Of a DNA stretch of 64,000 nt, positions 42,867-54,748 are shown piece after piece. The stretch is taken from NCBI GenBank assembly GCA_026122225.1, contig JANEZZ010002248.1, positions 372,001-436,000 of the forward strand. The letters are read 5' to 3'. How positions within the stretch are numbered: the first letter of the stretch is position 1; each line of letters opens with the position of its first letter. A model generated the notes under the pieces. That model saw only the letters and a program-made list of their open reading frames with translations. It did no database searches and had not been told where the DNA came from. The position numbers and the translations under genes are program-made. This DNA is from Heloderma charlesbogerti. Taxonomy: Eukaryota > Chordata > Lepidosauria > Squamata > Helodermatidae.

Positions 42867-44846
42867 TACCCTATTAAGATACATTTATATGAAGAAAAGT
42901 TATAGCCAATGTATGAGTCAAGTAATCTATCACAAGGTGCTTTAAATTTATCAGGGGAGCAAATTCCACTGAAGGACATAGAAATGAAGACATCTTGAAT
43001 CTACACAGAAAATATTCTTCTGTTAAAGCTTAATGAGTTTCATTCCATAGATATATATAAACTGAGGGCCACTTCATGCATTACAGTTAAGCAGATAAGA
43101 TGTTACAGATGTAATGTTATCCTGCAGTGTATGAGAGCACTGCATGTGGGGGATGTTCCTGTGCTGAATGGGTGGGTTCAAAACTGGGTGAAGGAGGGTC
43201 ATCCTGGGACACTGGAGATCACCAAAACAGAGCCAGCTGACTACAGCCACACTTTAAAGTCATGGGGATATCATGGCAAATATGGAATCCAAGCAGTTCC
43301 AGGTTGTGGATAAGATCATATTTGACCACATTTACTCTGTGCCTACATGCTACACGGATCCAGAACAAGCCTGTAGCTCCTCATGGTGTGCGGACCCAGC
43401 ATGCGTAACATCAGACACAAATGTACCCTTGGTGTGCGCCTGCTATTTTTTTAATTACATGTGGTACAGTTCTGAGTTTATTACTGTTTTCTGTTGCAAT
43501 TTAAATCCGGATATGAAAGCTATTAACAACATTAGAACCACTGCATCTTTTCATAGGGATTTTGAACAACAAACACTTTGTTTTTTTGCTATAGCAATCA
43601 GAGATGCATATTCAGAAAGACTGACTACCACTGAAAACCTTCTTTTTAGAATGAGCTTATTAAAAGTACTGTGAATGTTACTATTCCATGTTACTCTGCT
43701 CTTTCTTGCAGTTAAGCAAGCTAAGAGGATGTAGGAAATAAAGGCATTCGCATAACTCTCTGTAGGAGCTCTCTCTGTCCTGCAGTGACACCTACTGTCA
43801 AGGCCGGGGATATCACAATAAAGGCATTATATACGTAAACATTTACATTTCTTCAGTGTAAAAATTACAAGGTTAAAAAGCTGAGTTCCGGTAATTCTGT
43901 TGGTGATTCAGTCAACAGAAATTGGGAAGATAGCAGGTTTTAGAATCTTGGAGAAAAGGACATGTCCGTACGTTAAAGTCCAGGAAGAAGATATTAGATC
44001 AAAATGAACCCCTTCAGTACCACCCTGCCCTCTATATGCAGTTTTCTTGCAGATGTATCCATCTAAGCACCTTAAGGATGAATAAAAGTCATCAACGTAG
44101 CTATACATCTGGTGGAAACTCACATGTTTTGCTTCCCTCTTCGAAACAAACAAGCAGCATCTTACACTTGGGAAAACCTCTACAACAATTCTGTCTTGTC
44201 TAACATTTGACACGCTGAGCACGCAAGCAAGCAGTGAGAGGACCAAGGACAGGGATCATGCTTTGGTCTCTCCCTCTGAGTAATGGTGTGGATTGGGGCC
44301 AGAAGGGGAGATAAGGAAATGAGCAGCTGCAGTAGTGGCAAGGAGCTACTATTGGTGGTGGATGCGTTCAGGGAGGGGGGATGCATGGACCATCTTACCC
44401 AGAGCCCCCCACCCCAAACCTGAAACTGGGGAATGCAACAGTTTGATAAACATGTCACGTTCACCAGATTTCATCAGAAAGTTCATGCTCATATTAGGTC
44501 TGAATCAAAGCGGTGGGGAGAAGGTGGCTTTTTTGTGTGTGAGAACGTCCAGCTCTGAAAAATGGGGCCAGCCATTTTGGTGATCATTTCGGGGAGCACA
44601 CAAGCAAGGCCGAACAGTCCACCCATTCTGCAGGGGGAGCACATCTTTGCATTGCTCCGGCAATCCATGATACACCATCTCCCGCACTGCATGACAAGGG
44701 GCAATGAATCTTGCCCTGACAGTGCAAATTAACAGGACGCATCCTCCACTGCGTGGCTCAGCAATGTGGGGACATGTTCCCTCCTTCCTCTGCAGAGAAG
44801 TCAGTGTCGGTTAGTTTGCCCTCCATGGTGTTACCGATCTTATCTC
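42867..44846. other. No recognisable gene; unassigned 133-codon frame
   Basis: A plus frame at 43273-43674 is Cys-rich in its middle, but no known fold is visible and no splice context supports it. The surrounding text (GGCCACTTCATGCATTACAG at 43068) could be the end of another DNA element. Confidence 0.35.
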
Positions 44847-44977
44847 AGCCTTCTCCATTATGGTGCCCTTCAGATGAGTTGGTCTGCAACTCCCACAATT
44901 CCCATAGGCCATGCTGGCTTGGAATTATGGGAGTTGCAGTGCAACGCATCTGGAGGGCTCCAGATTGGGAAAGGCCA
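44847..44977. mobile_element. Short hAT-like hairpin
   Basis: Arms GGTGCCCTTCAGATG and CATCTGGAGGGCTCC, then ACTCCCACAATTCC and GGAATTATGGGAGT around GGCCATGCTGGC. The structure matches the 19.4 kb element. The target duplication is not resolved. Confidence 0.65.
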
Positions 44978-47900
44978 CCCTGTCATATCTTGCTGATAGG
45001 CAAACAGCATCATGTCATGTCACTCACCTTCTGATCCTCAGCTGGTTGAGATCCTACAATGAGGGAGAAGAAAATAGTGCCAAAGGAGCAGTAGAGCGGT
45101 GAAACAAAGTGGCTGTGAAGAGCTAAGAAGAAATATGTTTAGGAGCAGTTTCCTCAACCCCCGCAAATGTTTATGGGCAAAATTTTTGTTTATTTCCATT
45201 TATAGCAGCAAGAAAACCAGAAGACAGCTGTCAATATGGAGTACTGAAATAAAATGATACACTTTTCAAGAGGCTGATTTTGTTCCTCAGATGCAACATC
45301 AAGTTATTTCAAAAATATGCCTCCTATTGCCAATTCTCCTGCTGTAGGAGGTGGCTGCTACCAGGTTCTCCTGTGTTCAACAGGCATGGTTCATAAAGGC
45401 CCTCTGTTCATTCAAACTATCTGTAACCTTTGATGTCGCAGAAGCTACAGAGGGGCAGACGGAGCCACGGAGGGTCATGGGGACTTGACTTTGCCCCCAC
45501 CCTTGTCTATTCATCAGAAATTCATCCAGGCCATGGGAACTGTATTTCAAATTTTCATTTTCAATACATGGGCCTCAGAGTGCCAAATGGCATGGGAAAT
45601 TTAATAAAAACAGTAATTCTTTGCAGCAGCTATGGAAAGACTTAGGGAAAGAATTCTGGCTGAAGAAATTCTTCATAAAGCTGTAATTTCTCTACCAAAA
45701 TCATTCAGTATAAAAATCTTACTTATGTTCAAACTGATGTAATGCTGTTAAACTAAAAGTAACTTTTCCAGCTGCTGCAGGAGAAATCTGTGCTAATATT
45801 TTGTCCTTTCTATTTTCTTTTCTTTTCTTTTTTTAATACCAAAGGGATTTTCTGCATTTCTCTTTCAAGACTCCTCATTAACTAGTGTTGTGTGATGCAC
45901 CAAAGCACCGAAGACAGAGCTTGCTTTCTATAACCTTTCCTATTCTTTATGGCATTAAAGTACTCCTGAGCAATTTTTGCAAAGTTCACCTTATGAACGT
46001 TCAAGATCATGTCTTAAAAAAATTAGGCATTTCTCTGTTAATACAAAGATTCTGGGAGTGTTTCATCATATTCCATCTCATCACCAACCTTCACTCCAGA
46101 AAGCTTACTTGATAGTCTGCTTGCCAACATCTCCCACAAACCACTTCTGGCACCTGTCCTGCTGCCCTAGACAAGACGAGCCTTCTGACAAAATCCATTA
46201 GATTGCCTCTTTATTCCCCTTTCAAACAAAGTGAAAGCTATGTTAAGAACAGGTAAAAATATAACTGTTTATACTAAAGGAAAGAAAGGGCATAGTTTCG
46301 TGAACTTACCACATATTGTTTATTATTAGCAGTATTATATTTCCTCATTTATGAGAAAGTGCCTGCTGCTTTCAATATCTGGATCTTATAACAAAGCAAC
46401 GTGGCCTGCCAGGGACCTTGGCCATTATTTATTTGTGGTAGTTTAAATGTTTTGAATAGGTAGCAATTTTGTGGTTGTGGCTTGCCACAAAGGATATTTT
46501 GCATCTGAGGCCACAAACAAACCACAAGAATGTCCCAGATTCTTTCCAGCTGCATACAGTGAGGTAAAGTGGTGGTAACTCTGTACAGATGTCACATAAA
46601 TGATTAACCTGATATTTGTCAATATTGCAGTCTTACATTTGAGGGGGGGATTGTGGCATAAATATAACTTTAGGATAAGTTAATATAGTATGGATGAAAA
46701 TATAATTTTCATGTTGGTCTTGTCTTTTTCTTGTAACCAGATTGTCTTAAAAAGACACACAAAAAATGCCCTGATTTGGATGAGCCAAAAACTGTACTTG
46801 AATTAATCTGTTTTAGACATCTAACTGTGCATTAGCTGTCCTTTGTTTCTGTCTCATGCAAATTTTATTCCACAAGCGAAGTTACTCAATTGCCCCTTCC
46901 CATTTTAATAGTATTAGGCCACCTGATAAGTGTTTTGTCCTGGTCAGAGAAAGAACTTTTTGTTACTTTATGCTGTACCTGTCTCTACCTAAGTGACTTG
47001 TCGCCTTTTGACCAATAATCTTGGAAGGCACATCCTGCTGAAGAAAATGTGTTTTCAGACATCATCACCGTTGCTAATGTTACCTTTGCAAAATATGTGA
47101 ACATCTGAAAGGAAATTAGTTTAGGGCTTATGCAATATGAATTTAATTTTAAAGACTTGGGAAAGAAGAAAGGAAGACTGGCATACTTTGTCAAGTTAGC
47201 TATAAAGTTACTGTAAAGTTATCCCTTGCTTAGGTTACCTTTTAAATCTAGGGGGTGCATTAATGTGTCGTTTCCTTTTGGATGCTAACTTCTGAATATG
47301 TGTATATGCTACTCCTGTGATCCAGTTAGAAGCATAACTCTAAGCAAGTAACATGGACCTGAATCTGTGTTAGACATACCTACTATGTATAATACAGTAT
47401 ATAGATCCCGATTATTTTGTTGCTTTAGCTAATGCCATAATTTGAACATTTTACAATATTAGTAACAACGATATTGAATGCAACCACAGAAAACAGGCAT
47501 GTCTTTGAGAGTAAGTGCCAGAGGAATTAACTGGTAAGCCATAAATCATAACAAGCAAACATGATATGCAATCAACTGTAACCATAATCCATGTCCGCAA
47601 TGTTGGCCAACTCTTGTATGTAGCCAGTGTAATACAAGGGCAGCCAGCTATATATATGAAGATTTACTCCACAATCAAAACTCCAGCGTTTTCTCTAAAG
47701 TTTTAATATTTTAATTAAGATGGCTACAATTGTTATAGAAATGTCAAACCAATTTCTGATAAAAAAAAAAAAATAACCATCCAAGTTTAAAAAAACAGCA
47801 GCAGAGATCAGGAACATTTATCAGAAAGGTTCATGATTCTGATAAATATTTAAGTGTGGAAGGCAGAACCACTGAGGACAGTAAATACTTTATAGCTGGC

Positions 47901-48492
47901 ACTTTGTCAAAACTCTAAGTGGCTCTGCCTTAGAATTTTACATCATCATTGAATTTACAGTCATTTGATAAGTGGCACAAGGTAAGAATTACTTCTTTCT
48001 AAATCTAAACCAAGCCATAAATCTAACACAAGGGTTCCTCTCATTGTCCGTTATCGTCTGATGACAATGCCTTTTACCTTCATTGTCTTGACAGAAATAT
48101 GATATGTAAAACTGTAATGTCACATCACTCACAGTGATTTAACACTATCCAGCCCAAACCATTTTAATCAATCAAAATTGTCGCTTTTTAGTGTAATGAT
48201 TTTGTGGTGGATTCCCTGTGTTTAATGTGATATATAAGTCATATCAGTGACTTGATTTACTGTTTTATTCCAGAGTCTAACAGCTCAGAAGGCCATTCTT
48301 GCCTCCTTCAGAAACCTTCAGAATTATAAAATGTATCAGTTGAAGTACTGAAAAAAAATACTAATTATTGCAAAATGTAATTGAAAGGGGGATTACCAAG
48401 AACAGGGAGAAAATAATGCAAATTAATGACATCGAAGGAAGACAGAATCCATCAGGAAGTTCTTACGGTGTGGAGATCAGTAAGCTTACCTA
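44978..48492. other. Repeat-poor AT-rich stretch, candidate conserved non-coding DNA
   Basis: No mobile element recognised over 3.5 kb, the longest clean run in the window. Stretches at 46.85-47.15 and 47.85-48.28 kb are complex, non-repetitive AT-rich text with motifs such as CATTGT and ATAAATCA that look like enhancer-type sequence. This is an impression from composition, not conservation evidence. No exon is visible. Confidence 0.3.
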
Positions 48493-48583
48493 AAATCTCA
48501 GCCCTAAGTATATTTACTCAGAAGTAGGCTCCACTGAAATCAATAAGACTTGCTTCAAAGTAAATATTCATAGGATCTGAGTC
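48493..48583. mobile_element. F2 hairpin MITE
   Basis: Opposed TACTCAGAAGTAGGCTCC and GACTTGCTTCAAAGTA around TGAAATCAATA. Right end CATAGGATCTGAG. Confidence 0.55.
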
Positions 48584-48716
48584 TCAGATCTATTTCAGTG
48601 AGGCATGCATAGAAAAAATTGTCTTGGATTGTTCCAAAGAACCGCAACAGGTTACACTAACTGCAAAATACTTTGTTATTTTGAGATGAAGTCAATACCC
48701 TGATTTAGTATTCCAT

Positions 48717-48740
48717 TTGTATGTATGTATGTATGTATTT
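48717..48740. repeat. (GTAT)n microsatellite
   Basis: About five GTAT units. Confidence 0.85.
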
Positions 48741-49006
48741 CATTGTGATAACTCCATTGAACATCGAAATGACAGAATAAAATTTGGAACCTAAATTTAA
48801 GAGACAATGCTACATTTCAAGTTCAAATTCAAACCTAAACAGAGTTTTAAATTGGCGGATGTTTCATATAAATTCTACCAGAATTTTTAAAAGAGGTTAT
48901 TCATAGAGAACTCATATACATCATTTGTGCTACATGTTCCATGAACATTGAACATGCTTAAAAGACGTGCAAAATTCCAAGATGTGCACCAAAGATCACC
49001 TGGGAT

Positions 49007-49316
49007 TAGGGATGTTGGAGAAATTTGCAACAGATTCAAATGAGTTTGGATTTCTATGAATCCAACCTACAGATTCAACAGTGGACTGGCTTTTTCTGAG
49101 TCACGTGGATTCTGCAGACTTGCTAATTTTCAGGAGCACTGATTTGCACTGACTAATGCACACTTACACTCTAATGCAAATTAGCACAAGTAGTAAAAAA
49201 AATCTGGTAAAAAAAATAAAAAACAGATTCTGTCAATAAGCAAATGATGGAACAAAAGATGCCAGCAATCTGCAAAACACAGAGGGAATGGATTTAACAA
49301 AATCCTTAAGTCCCTA
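49007..49316. mobile_element. hAT-like non-autonomous element
   Basis: An exact 8-bp duplication CCTGGGAT (48999-49006, 49317-49324). Ends TAGGGATGTTGGAGAAAT and CCTTAAGTCCCTA. Interior blocks shared with 38.9-39.3 kb. Its first 13 bases closely match the B end of the foldback family, so it may use the same transposase. Confidence 0.88.
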
Positions 49317-49794
49317 CCTGGGATCTGGCTAACTGGGATATAAAGCCTAGAAGTGGATTGGTATTTCCCTTTGATAGAAGAACCAAGTTATAAAGGGGAC
49401 TAGAATCCCTCAGAAAAAGCATTTCCTACTCCACATTCTTCTACCAGCCTGTCCATCTTTGCCAGTGTTTCACCCACATTAAGCAGAATATTTGTTGGCC
49501 AAGGAAAGTGAGGACTTCGATTTAACTACCTACACATTTGACATTCTGTTTGCCTGTAAGTTAAACTCAAGGTGCTGTCTCTGACCTTTAAAGCTCTAAA
49601 CATGACACTAGTGTGGAGTCTATCAAGCAGTACAAAACACACTGGTTAATCAGGCACTCTAGAACATCATGGCTGGCTTAATAGCATTATAAAAATATCT
49701 AATAATCACAGCAGGAGCAAATTGCTATCAGCCGAAAACTAATCTGCTGTATCGACAACCAATTAATGCCTTCCCTCGGAAAACTATTGCTTGG

Positions 49795-49950
49795 ACCAGC
49801 CACAGATAAAGAAGGGTGCATCACCTTGAGGAAGAGGGCTGCTGCCTTCAAGCCCTGCTTGTGAGCTTCTTGAAGGCATCTGGTTGGCCACAGTGGGAAG
49901 CAGGATGCAGGACTAGCTAGTCTGATCTAGCAAGGCTCTTCTGATGTTAT
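49795..49950 (+). mobile_element. CR1 LINE 3' fragment
   Basis: GGGCTGCTGCCTTCAAGCCC, then TCTGGTTGGCCACAGTG, then TGATCTAGCAAGGCTCTTCT, matching the layout of the 30.8-31.0 kb CR1 tail. Just upstream, 49.56-49.62 kb also looks like a LINE coding remnant. Confidence 0.75.
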
Positions 49951-51267
49951 GACTGCAGCCTCTTGGCAGCTAAACTGAGGACCTTTTTACATGTTACTTA
50001 GGTGATGTAATCACTGTCACTGAATTGCTTCAGCACAGTTGTCTCTCATGTTGTTCCCACAACAGGTAAAGAGGTCTGCCTTTGTGGTATGGCTATACTC
50101 AGTGGTTATGCTCCCATATACATGATTGGCATAGACCACTCATGTGAGTTCATAAATGTACAAGTCTGTTATGGCAAGTAATGTCTAAACTGGCCATAAC
50201 GCACGATAGAACTAAACACCCAGCTGACTGTTACATACAATTAAAGCACAGAAGAGCTAGAAACAGAGAAACATGGACCACTTGCCAAATGCATCTTGCT
50301 TAGCAGTTTAGGTGACTGATATCTCTTAAGGTTAAGATAAGAATCACAAAGGCATCACCACCTCCTTTGGTAGGACTGATCAGTCAGCAATCGCTAGCAG
50401 AATTGCTGAGCTCCAAACAAAATTGCACCTAACAGAAAAACAAATTTTCCATGTAAAGTACTTGAGCTCACACAAATCAAGACGCACAAAAAGGTTTTCA
50501 CCTACTTAGTCAAGATCAGCTAGATAACCATGACAGTTTTATTGGTTTTCCATGCATCCTTCCTTGAAAACATTGAACTGCTGCAGACAGCATAGAAAAC
50601 TCTTTGCTTTACATAGGATTACAAGTGTCCAAGCTAGTTGCTGATGTTATATTTCTTACTCTTTACTGCTCTGCTGCAATACCAACCAGAAAGTCATCTT
50701 TTATTAGACAAATTTTGATTTTTTTTTCTTTTTTGCCTACTGAGCTTGTTAAAAGATTCCAAGAGGCTGGAAAGGAATGCAATAGGTCTTCTGAGTCATC
50801 AAATGTTACTGTATCAACTGTGGACACATTTCAAATGGAAGATAAAAATTAAATGGTTCTTTGGCAGTATGCAGTTATAGCCACAGGGAGGTTAAATACA
50901 TCTCAATCATCTGCTGTCAAAAAATATTTTTCCCCTTTAGCAGAAACTAGTGATTTCTATTTGCTATGAAGCAGAGTGTTATTTGTGTTTTGTCCAACTA
51001 AAGCAACAGTTATGAAACTAGTTATATTACTCTGCTGCAGTTTCAAGTGTGAATAGACTGAGGAAAGTGTTTTGAAGTCAAAAATTCCATGGTGATACAT
51101 TAAACATTCCCTGAAATTATATGTTTGGTTGGGATTTCTTTTTCTTGGTAATAGCAAGTCCTGAATTGACAAGCTGACCAAAATATGGAAATTTATCACA
51201 GGCAGGGCTTATAAAGTTAAAATAATCAGTTGAAATTGCAAGCTTGTTTAGGATATTTCAAGACACT
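49951..51267. other. No recognisable gene or repeat
   Basis: Anonymous AT-rich DNA. Confidence 0.45.
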
Positions 51268-51606
51268 GACTGAGTTCACACAACACACTAACCCACACTC
51301 AGTGGTTGAGTGTGGGTTGTTGTTGAACTGTGGGTTGTTGAACCGTGGGTTATCATGTTGTCTGAACACAGGGCATTTTCTGCAGGGTGGCTTCTTAACC
51401 ATGGAGTGTGGCTTATTTTTCTCGAACAAGCCACCTTGAGAACCCATGGTTTGTTGTTGGGTTGTTAAGATGGTGAGCAAGCCACCCTGCAGAAAATCTC
51501 CTGGGTTCAGACAACATGCTAACCCATGGTTCAACAAACAAGCCACGGTTCAACAACAACCCACGCTCAACCACCGAGTGTGGGTTAGCGTGTTGTGTGA
51601 ACATCC
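51268..51606. mobile_element. Giant hairpin element, ~335 bp
   Basis: The outer arms TTCACACAACACACTAACCC and GGGTTAGCGTGTTGTGTGAA pair. Pairing continues through AGTGGTTGAGTGTGGGTTGT, CATGTTGTCTGAAC and TTTTCTGCAGGGTGGCTT with their complements. The whole insert is one fold with an imperfect centre. The right edge GAACATCCCC resembles hAT ends; the left edge is decayed and no 8-bp duplication is convincing. Confidence 0.75.
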
Positions 51607-52679
51607 CCACTGTAGCTGAAAAGCAGGAAAGCACAATCGTGGAAGTCATCACTGACAATTAGCTGTAGGAACTACTTCTTAAAGATTGTTCTGTAAGACT
51701 GATTGAACAGCTAAGCCACAACTTTCTTCTAAAGCAGTCCTTTTAAAGCGAATGGACAATATCCTATCCTGCCCATGCGCCAGCAGGACCCACCGCCGCT
51801 AACACAATGGAGAACTAGCAGTTCCTAAAGCAACTGAAAATGACCAGGAGTGCTGCAGCAGTGATGGATACGAATCCAGTATCCAATGGCCCAAATCCAG
51901 TACTTGGTTATACACACTATTGAACTCAAAGGATATTACGTATACTTACTTGTATGCTGCATTGCGCAGGAATATCGCTCAGCTCTCTGGGGAAGTGAAA
52001 CTGCTGAAAGTATTTGGAAAATCCTGTCCTACATTTTCATGGGATGACTGGGTCTCCTAAAGGGAAATCTGAAACAGTTATGAGCCTCTGAAATGAAAAT
52101 AAATAATGTACGGAAATATTGCACTCATCGCATATATTCCAACGCTGACCTTAAAATAATTAAAAATTGATGCTTTGAGCATAATAGGGCTGTGCAATCA
52201 TATTTAAACTTAATAACTTCTTAGAAAGAGGAAACTTGTACCAAAAGGTCACAACACACTTTAATTGCATGACAGTATATTTACTCTTTATTCCCGAAGT
52301 GAAAAAGTCTAATTTCTAAAAGACCAAACCAATAATTACATATTATGAAACTATTTTAATCAATACCTAATTTCTAAATATTGATTAGTATTTAGACATT
52401 TAAAAACATACCCTATAGCAACAATAATATATTTATCAGACTAGCCTTCTCTCCTTACTGACTCTTGTAAGCATTAACAATATTGATCAGAAGCATATGA
52501 CCAAAAGGTCAAAATATTGGAATGATTATAATATAGAACTACTATCATTTAGTTATTTCAACAACGGAGTTATTTTTACAAATGAATTCCTCCTTCAGGG
52601 TTGTTTGTCCTAGTGAAACACTACAAGAGGCAATAAAAGCAACAGTTTATTAAAAATAAATTCATGAGTTGTGAAATCA
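51607..52679. other. No recognisable gene or repeat
   Basis: Anonymous AT-rich DNA. Confidence 0.45.
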
Positions 52680-53450
52680 GCTCAGGCTGATATACCAACT
52701 ACGCCCTTATCTGGACAGACATAGCCTAGCTACAGTTATCCATGCTCTGATAACCTCTCGTCTGGATTACTGCAACACGTTATACATGGGGCTGCTGTTG
52801 GAAACAGTCTGGAATTTTCAGCTAGTCCAAATACGTTAGCAGGGTTGTTAACAGGGACTGGCCAACAAGATCACATTATGCCAGTACTTTTCCAGTTGCC
52901 TGGCTGCCAGTCCATTTCCGGGCCCGATTCAAAGTGCTGGTATTAACTTTTAAAGGCCTAAATGGCTTGGGGACAGGTTATCTGAAGGATCACCTACTCC
53001 GGTATGTGCCTGCCCAGATCCTAAGATCATCCTCAGGGGTTCTTCTCCGGGAGACCCCACCAAAGGAAGTGAGGTGGGTAGGTACTAGGAAGAGGGCCTT
53101 TTCTGCAGTGGCACCCCAGCTGTGGAATGAGCTCCCTAGAGAGGTTCGCCTGGTGCGTACATTGTACTCCTTCCAGCACCAGGTGAAGACCTTTTTATTC
53201 TCCCAGTATTTTAGCATTTTAGCATCCTAATCTTTTAGCCCTGGTGTGTTAAATCGGTATTTTAAATCTCTGCACTGCTACTAGGTTTTATTCTGGTTGT
53301 ATTGTGATATTATGGTTTTAAGCTTTCATATTTTATATTGTCTGATGCTGCACTCTGTGGTTTTCATTTTTGTGAATCGCCCAGAGAGCTTCAGCTATTG
53401 GGTGCTATAGAAATGAAATGAAATAATAAATAAATGAATGAATGTTAAAT
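52680..53450 (+). mobile_element. L2-group LINE 3' fragment
   Basis: Starts within the RT tail and runs to the 3' end CAGCTATTGGGTGCTATAGA plus (AAAT)n. It is less decayed than the 22.9 kb copy at its 3' end. Confidence 0.85.
52934..53230 (+). pseudogene. L2-group LINE ORF2 C-terminal fragment
   Basis: A 98-codon frame covers the C-terminal segment of the LINE RT protein. FKGLNGLGTGYLKDHLLRYV opens it, then RAFSAVAPQLWNELPREVRL, then FQHQVKTFLF. These are the usual landmarks of this tail in the L2/CR1 group, where the role is poorly defined. Upstream, SRLDYCNTLYMGL (52.76 kb) lies in another frame, so the copy has at least one frameshift. No catalytic residues remain. The frame has no stop over 98 codons, which suggests it is not among the oldest repeats here. 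Confidence 0.85.
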
Positions 53451-54292
53451 TGGACCAAAAATGTGATGCTGGTGTTCTAATTTAAACTTGAGGGGGACTG
53501 CCTCCAAAGTGTATGGGCCACCACTAGTCCTGTGGCTGGGCCATGCTCTGTCATACAAGCCCTTTGTAATAACACAGAAGTCATTTAAAAAAAACAACAG
53601 CCACAGTGTGATGAGAGAGAATTATGGGAACTGGCCATTATATTGATAGACAGCAAATTGTTCTGCAGCTGTTGTAAAAGTCACTTCAAACCATCAAGTT
53701 AGACTGCGTACAGAAGATGCTGACAAAAGGTCTTGCTTTTGGAGCATCTCTACACCAGCCTAAAATCCTGCATTTAAAATGGGGCTTTCTGCTTCCGTTT
53801 TAAATGCAGGATCACGACAGACTCCCTTTACACGTGCTTCCTTTCCCCACTCCTTCTCCCCTTATCTGAGTCTTCCATTATCTTTCATTGATCTCGCTCT
53901 TCTTCTTGTAGCTTTTCCTTTTTCATGGAGGGAACTCAAGCGGAACACAAGCAGGGTAATTTGATAGCTCATTATCTCCGATCTATTTTAAAATTGCAGT
54001 AAAGGTCATTTAGTGCAGGAGACACCCTGGAGGTTCACGACATCATCTGAAGGGCCTGCAAACCTCCATGAGTGAGCAATCTCAATAGCAGAATACAAGC
54101 TCTGTGTGAAGAAGCCTATTGTTTCAGTTACATGGTTGAACTGGGGCTGCCTTCACATGAACTAAAGCAAACAGTGTAAGATATTCCTGTAGGATCTTAT
54201 TTCTGTACCTTTCACACAAAGGTGTGTTTTCCCATTGGAAGGCCATATTCAGTGATGCCATATAAAGATTAAGGCAGAATTTATTTATTTAA
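53451..54292. other. No recognisable gene
   Basis: A short stem ATCCTGCATTTAAAA / TTTTAAATGCAGGAT is present at 53.76-53.82 kb. Otherwise anonymous. Confidence 0.45.
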
Positions 54293-54652
54293 GGCGCAAT
54301 CCTATGGGTTGTGCCCCAGGTACTTGTAAGCCCCCAGACTTGGAGGGTTATGCATATCCTATGCAGAGAGGGAAGTGCCTTGTGTTTCCCTCTCTGCTTT
54401 TTGGCTAGATGGGTGACTTTGCTGGTCTAGTGGGGGCTTTGAGGAGGGGGAGGGAAGGAAGCTGGGGTGTTTTACAAGTGCAAAGAGGCAGCCAGCACAG
54501 TTCTGTCTGTGCTGGCTATGAGGGGTAGGAGAGGGGAGGGGGAGTGCAGTTTCCTGGCTCCAAGCTCGGAGCCCTGTCTCTGAGCTCGGAGCCAGGAAAT
54601 GGAAAAATCCTTTGTCCCCCAGACACTGTCCAGGGGACATTAGATTGCTCCC
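54293..54652. mobile_element. Possible long element with F1-like ends
   Basis: TAA then GGCGCAATCCTATGGG on the left, AGATTGCTCCC on the right, resembling F1 termini. The interior is unrelated to F1 and contains its own stem GGCTCCAAGCTCGGAGCC and repeat. Right flank TTC does not match TAA, so the call is tentative. Confidence 0.35.
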
Positions 54653-54748
54653 TTCATAATTAATATCTCACCTTTCAACTTACTAAGGTAGCACTCAAGG
54701 CAACGAACAATATTCAAAATGCAATGGGAAGTATCCAATTTGGCATGA

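Noticed and set aside
43273..43674. 133-codon frame with several cysteines
   Set aside because: Cysteine spacing fits no zinc or secreted-domain pattern I know; no signal peptide and no supporting neighbours.
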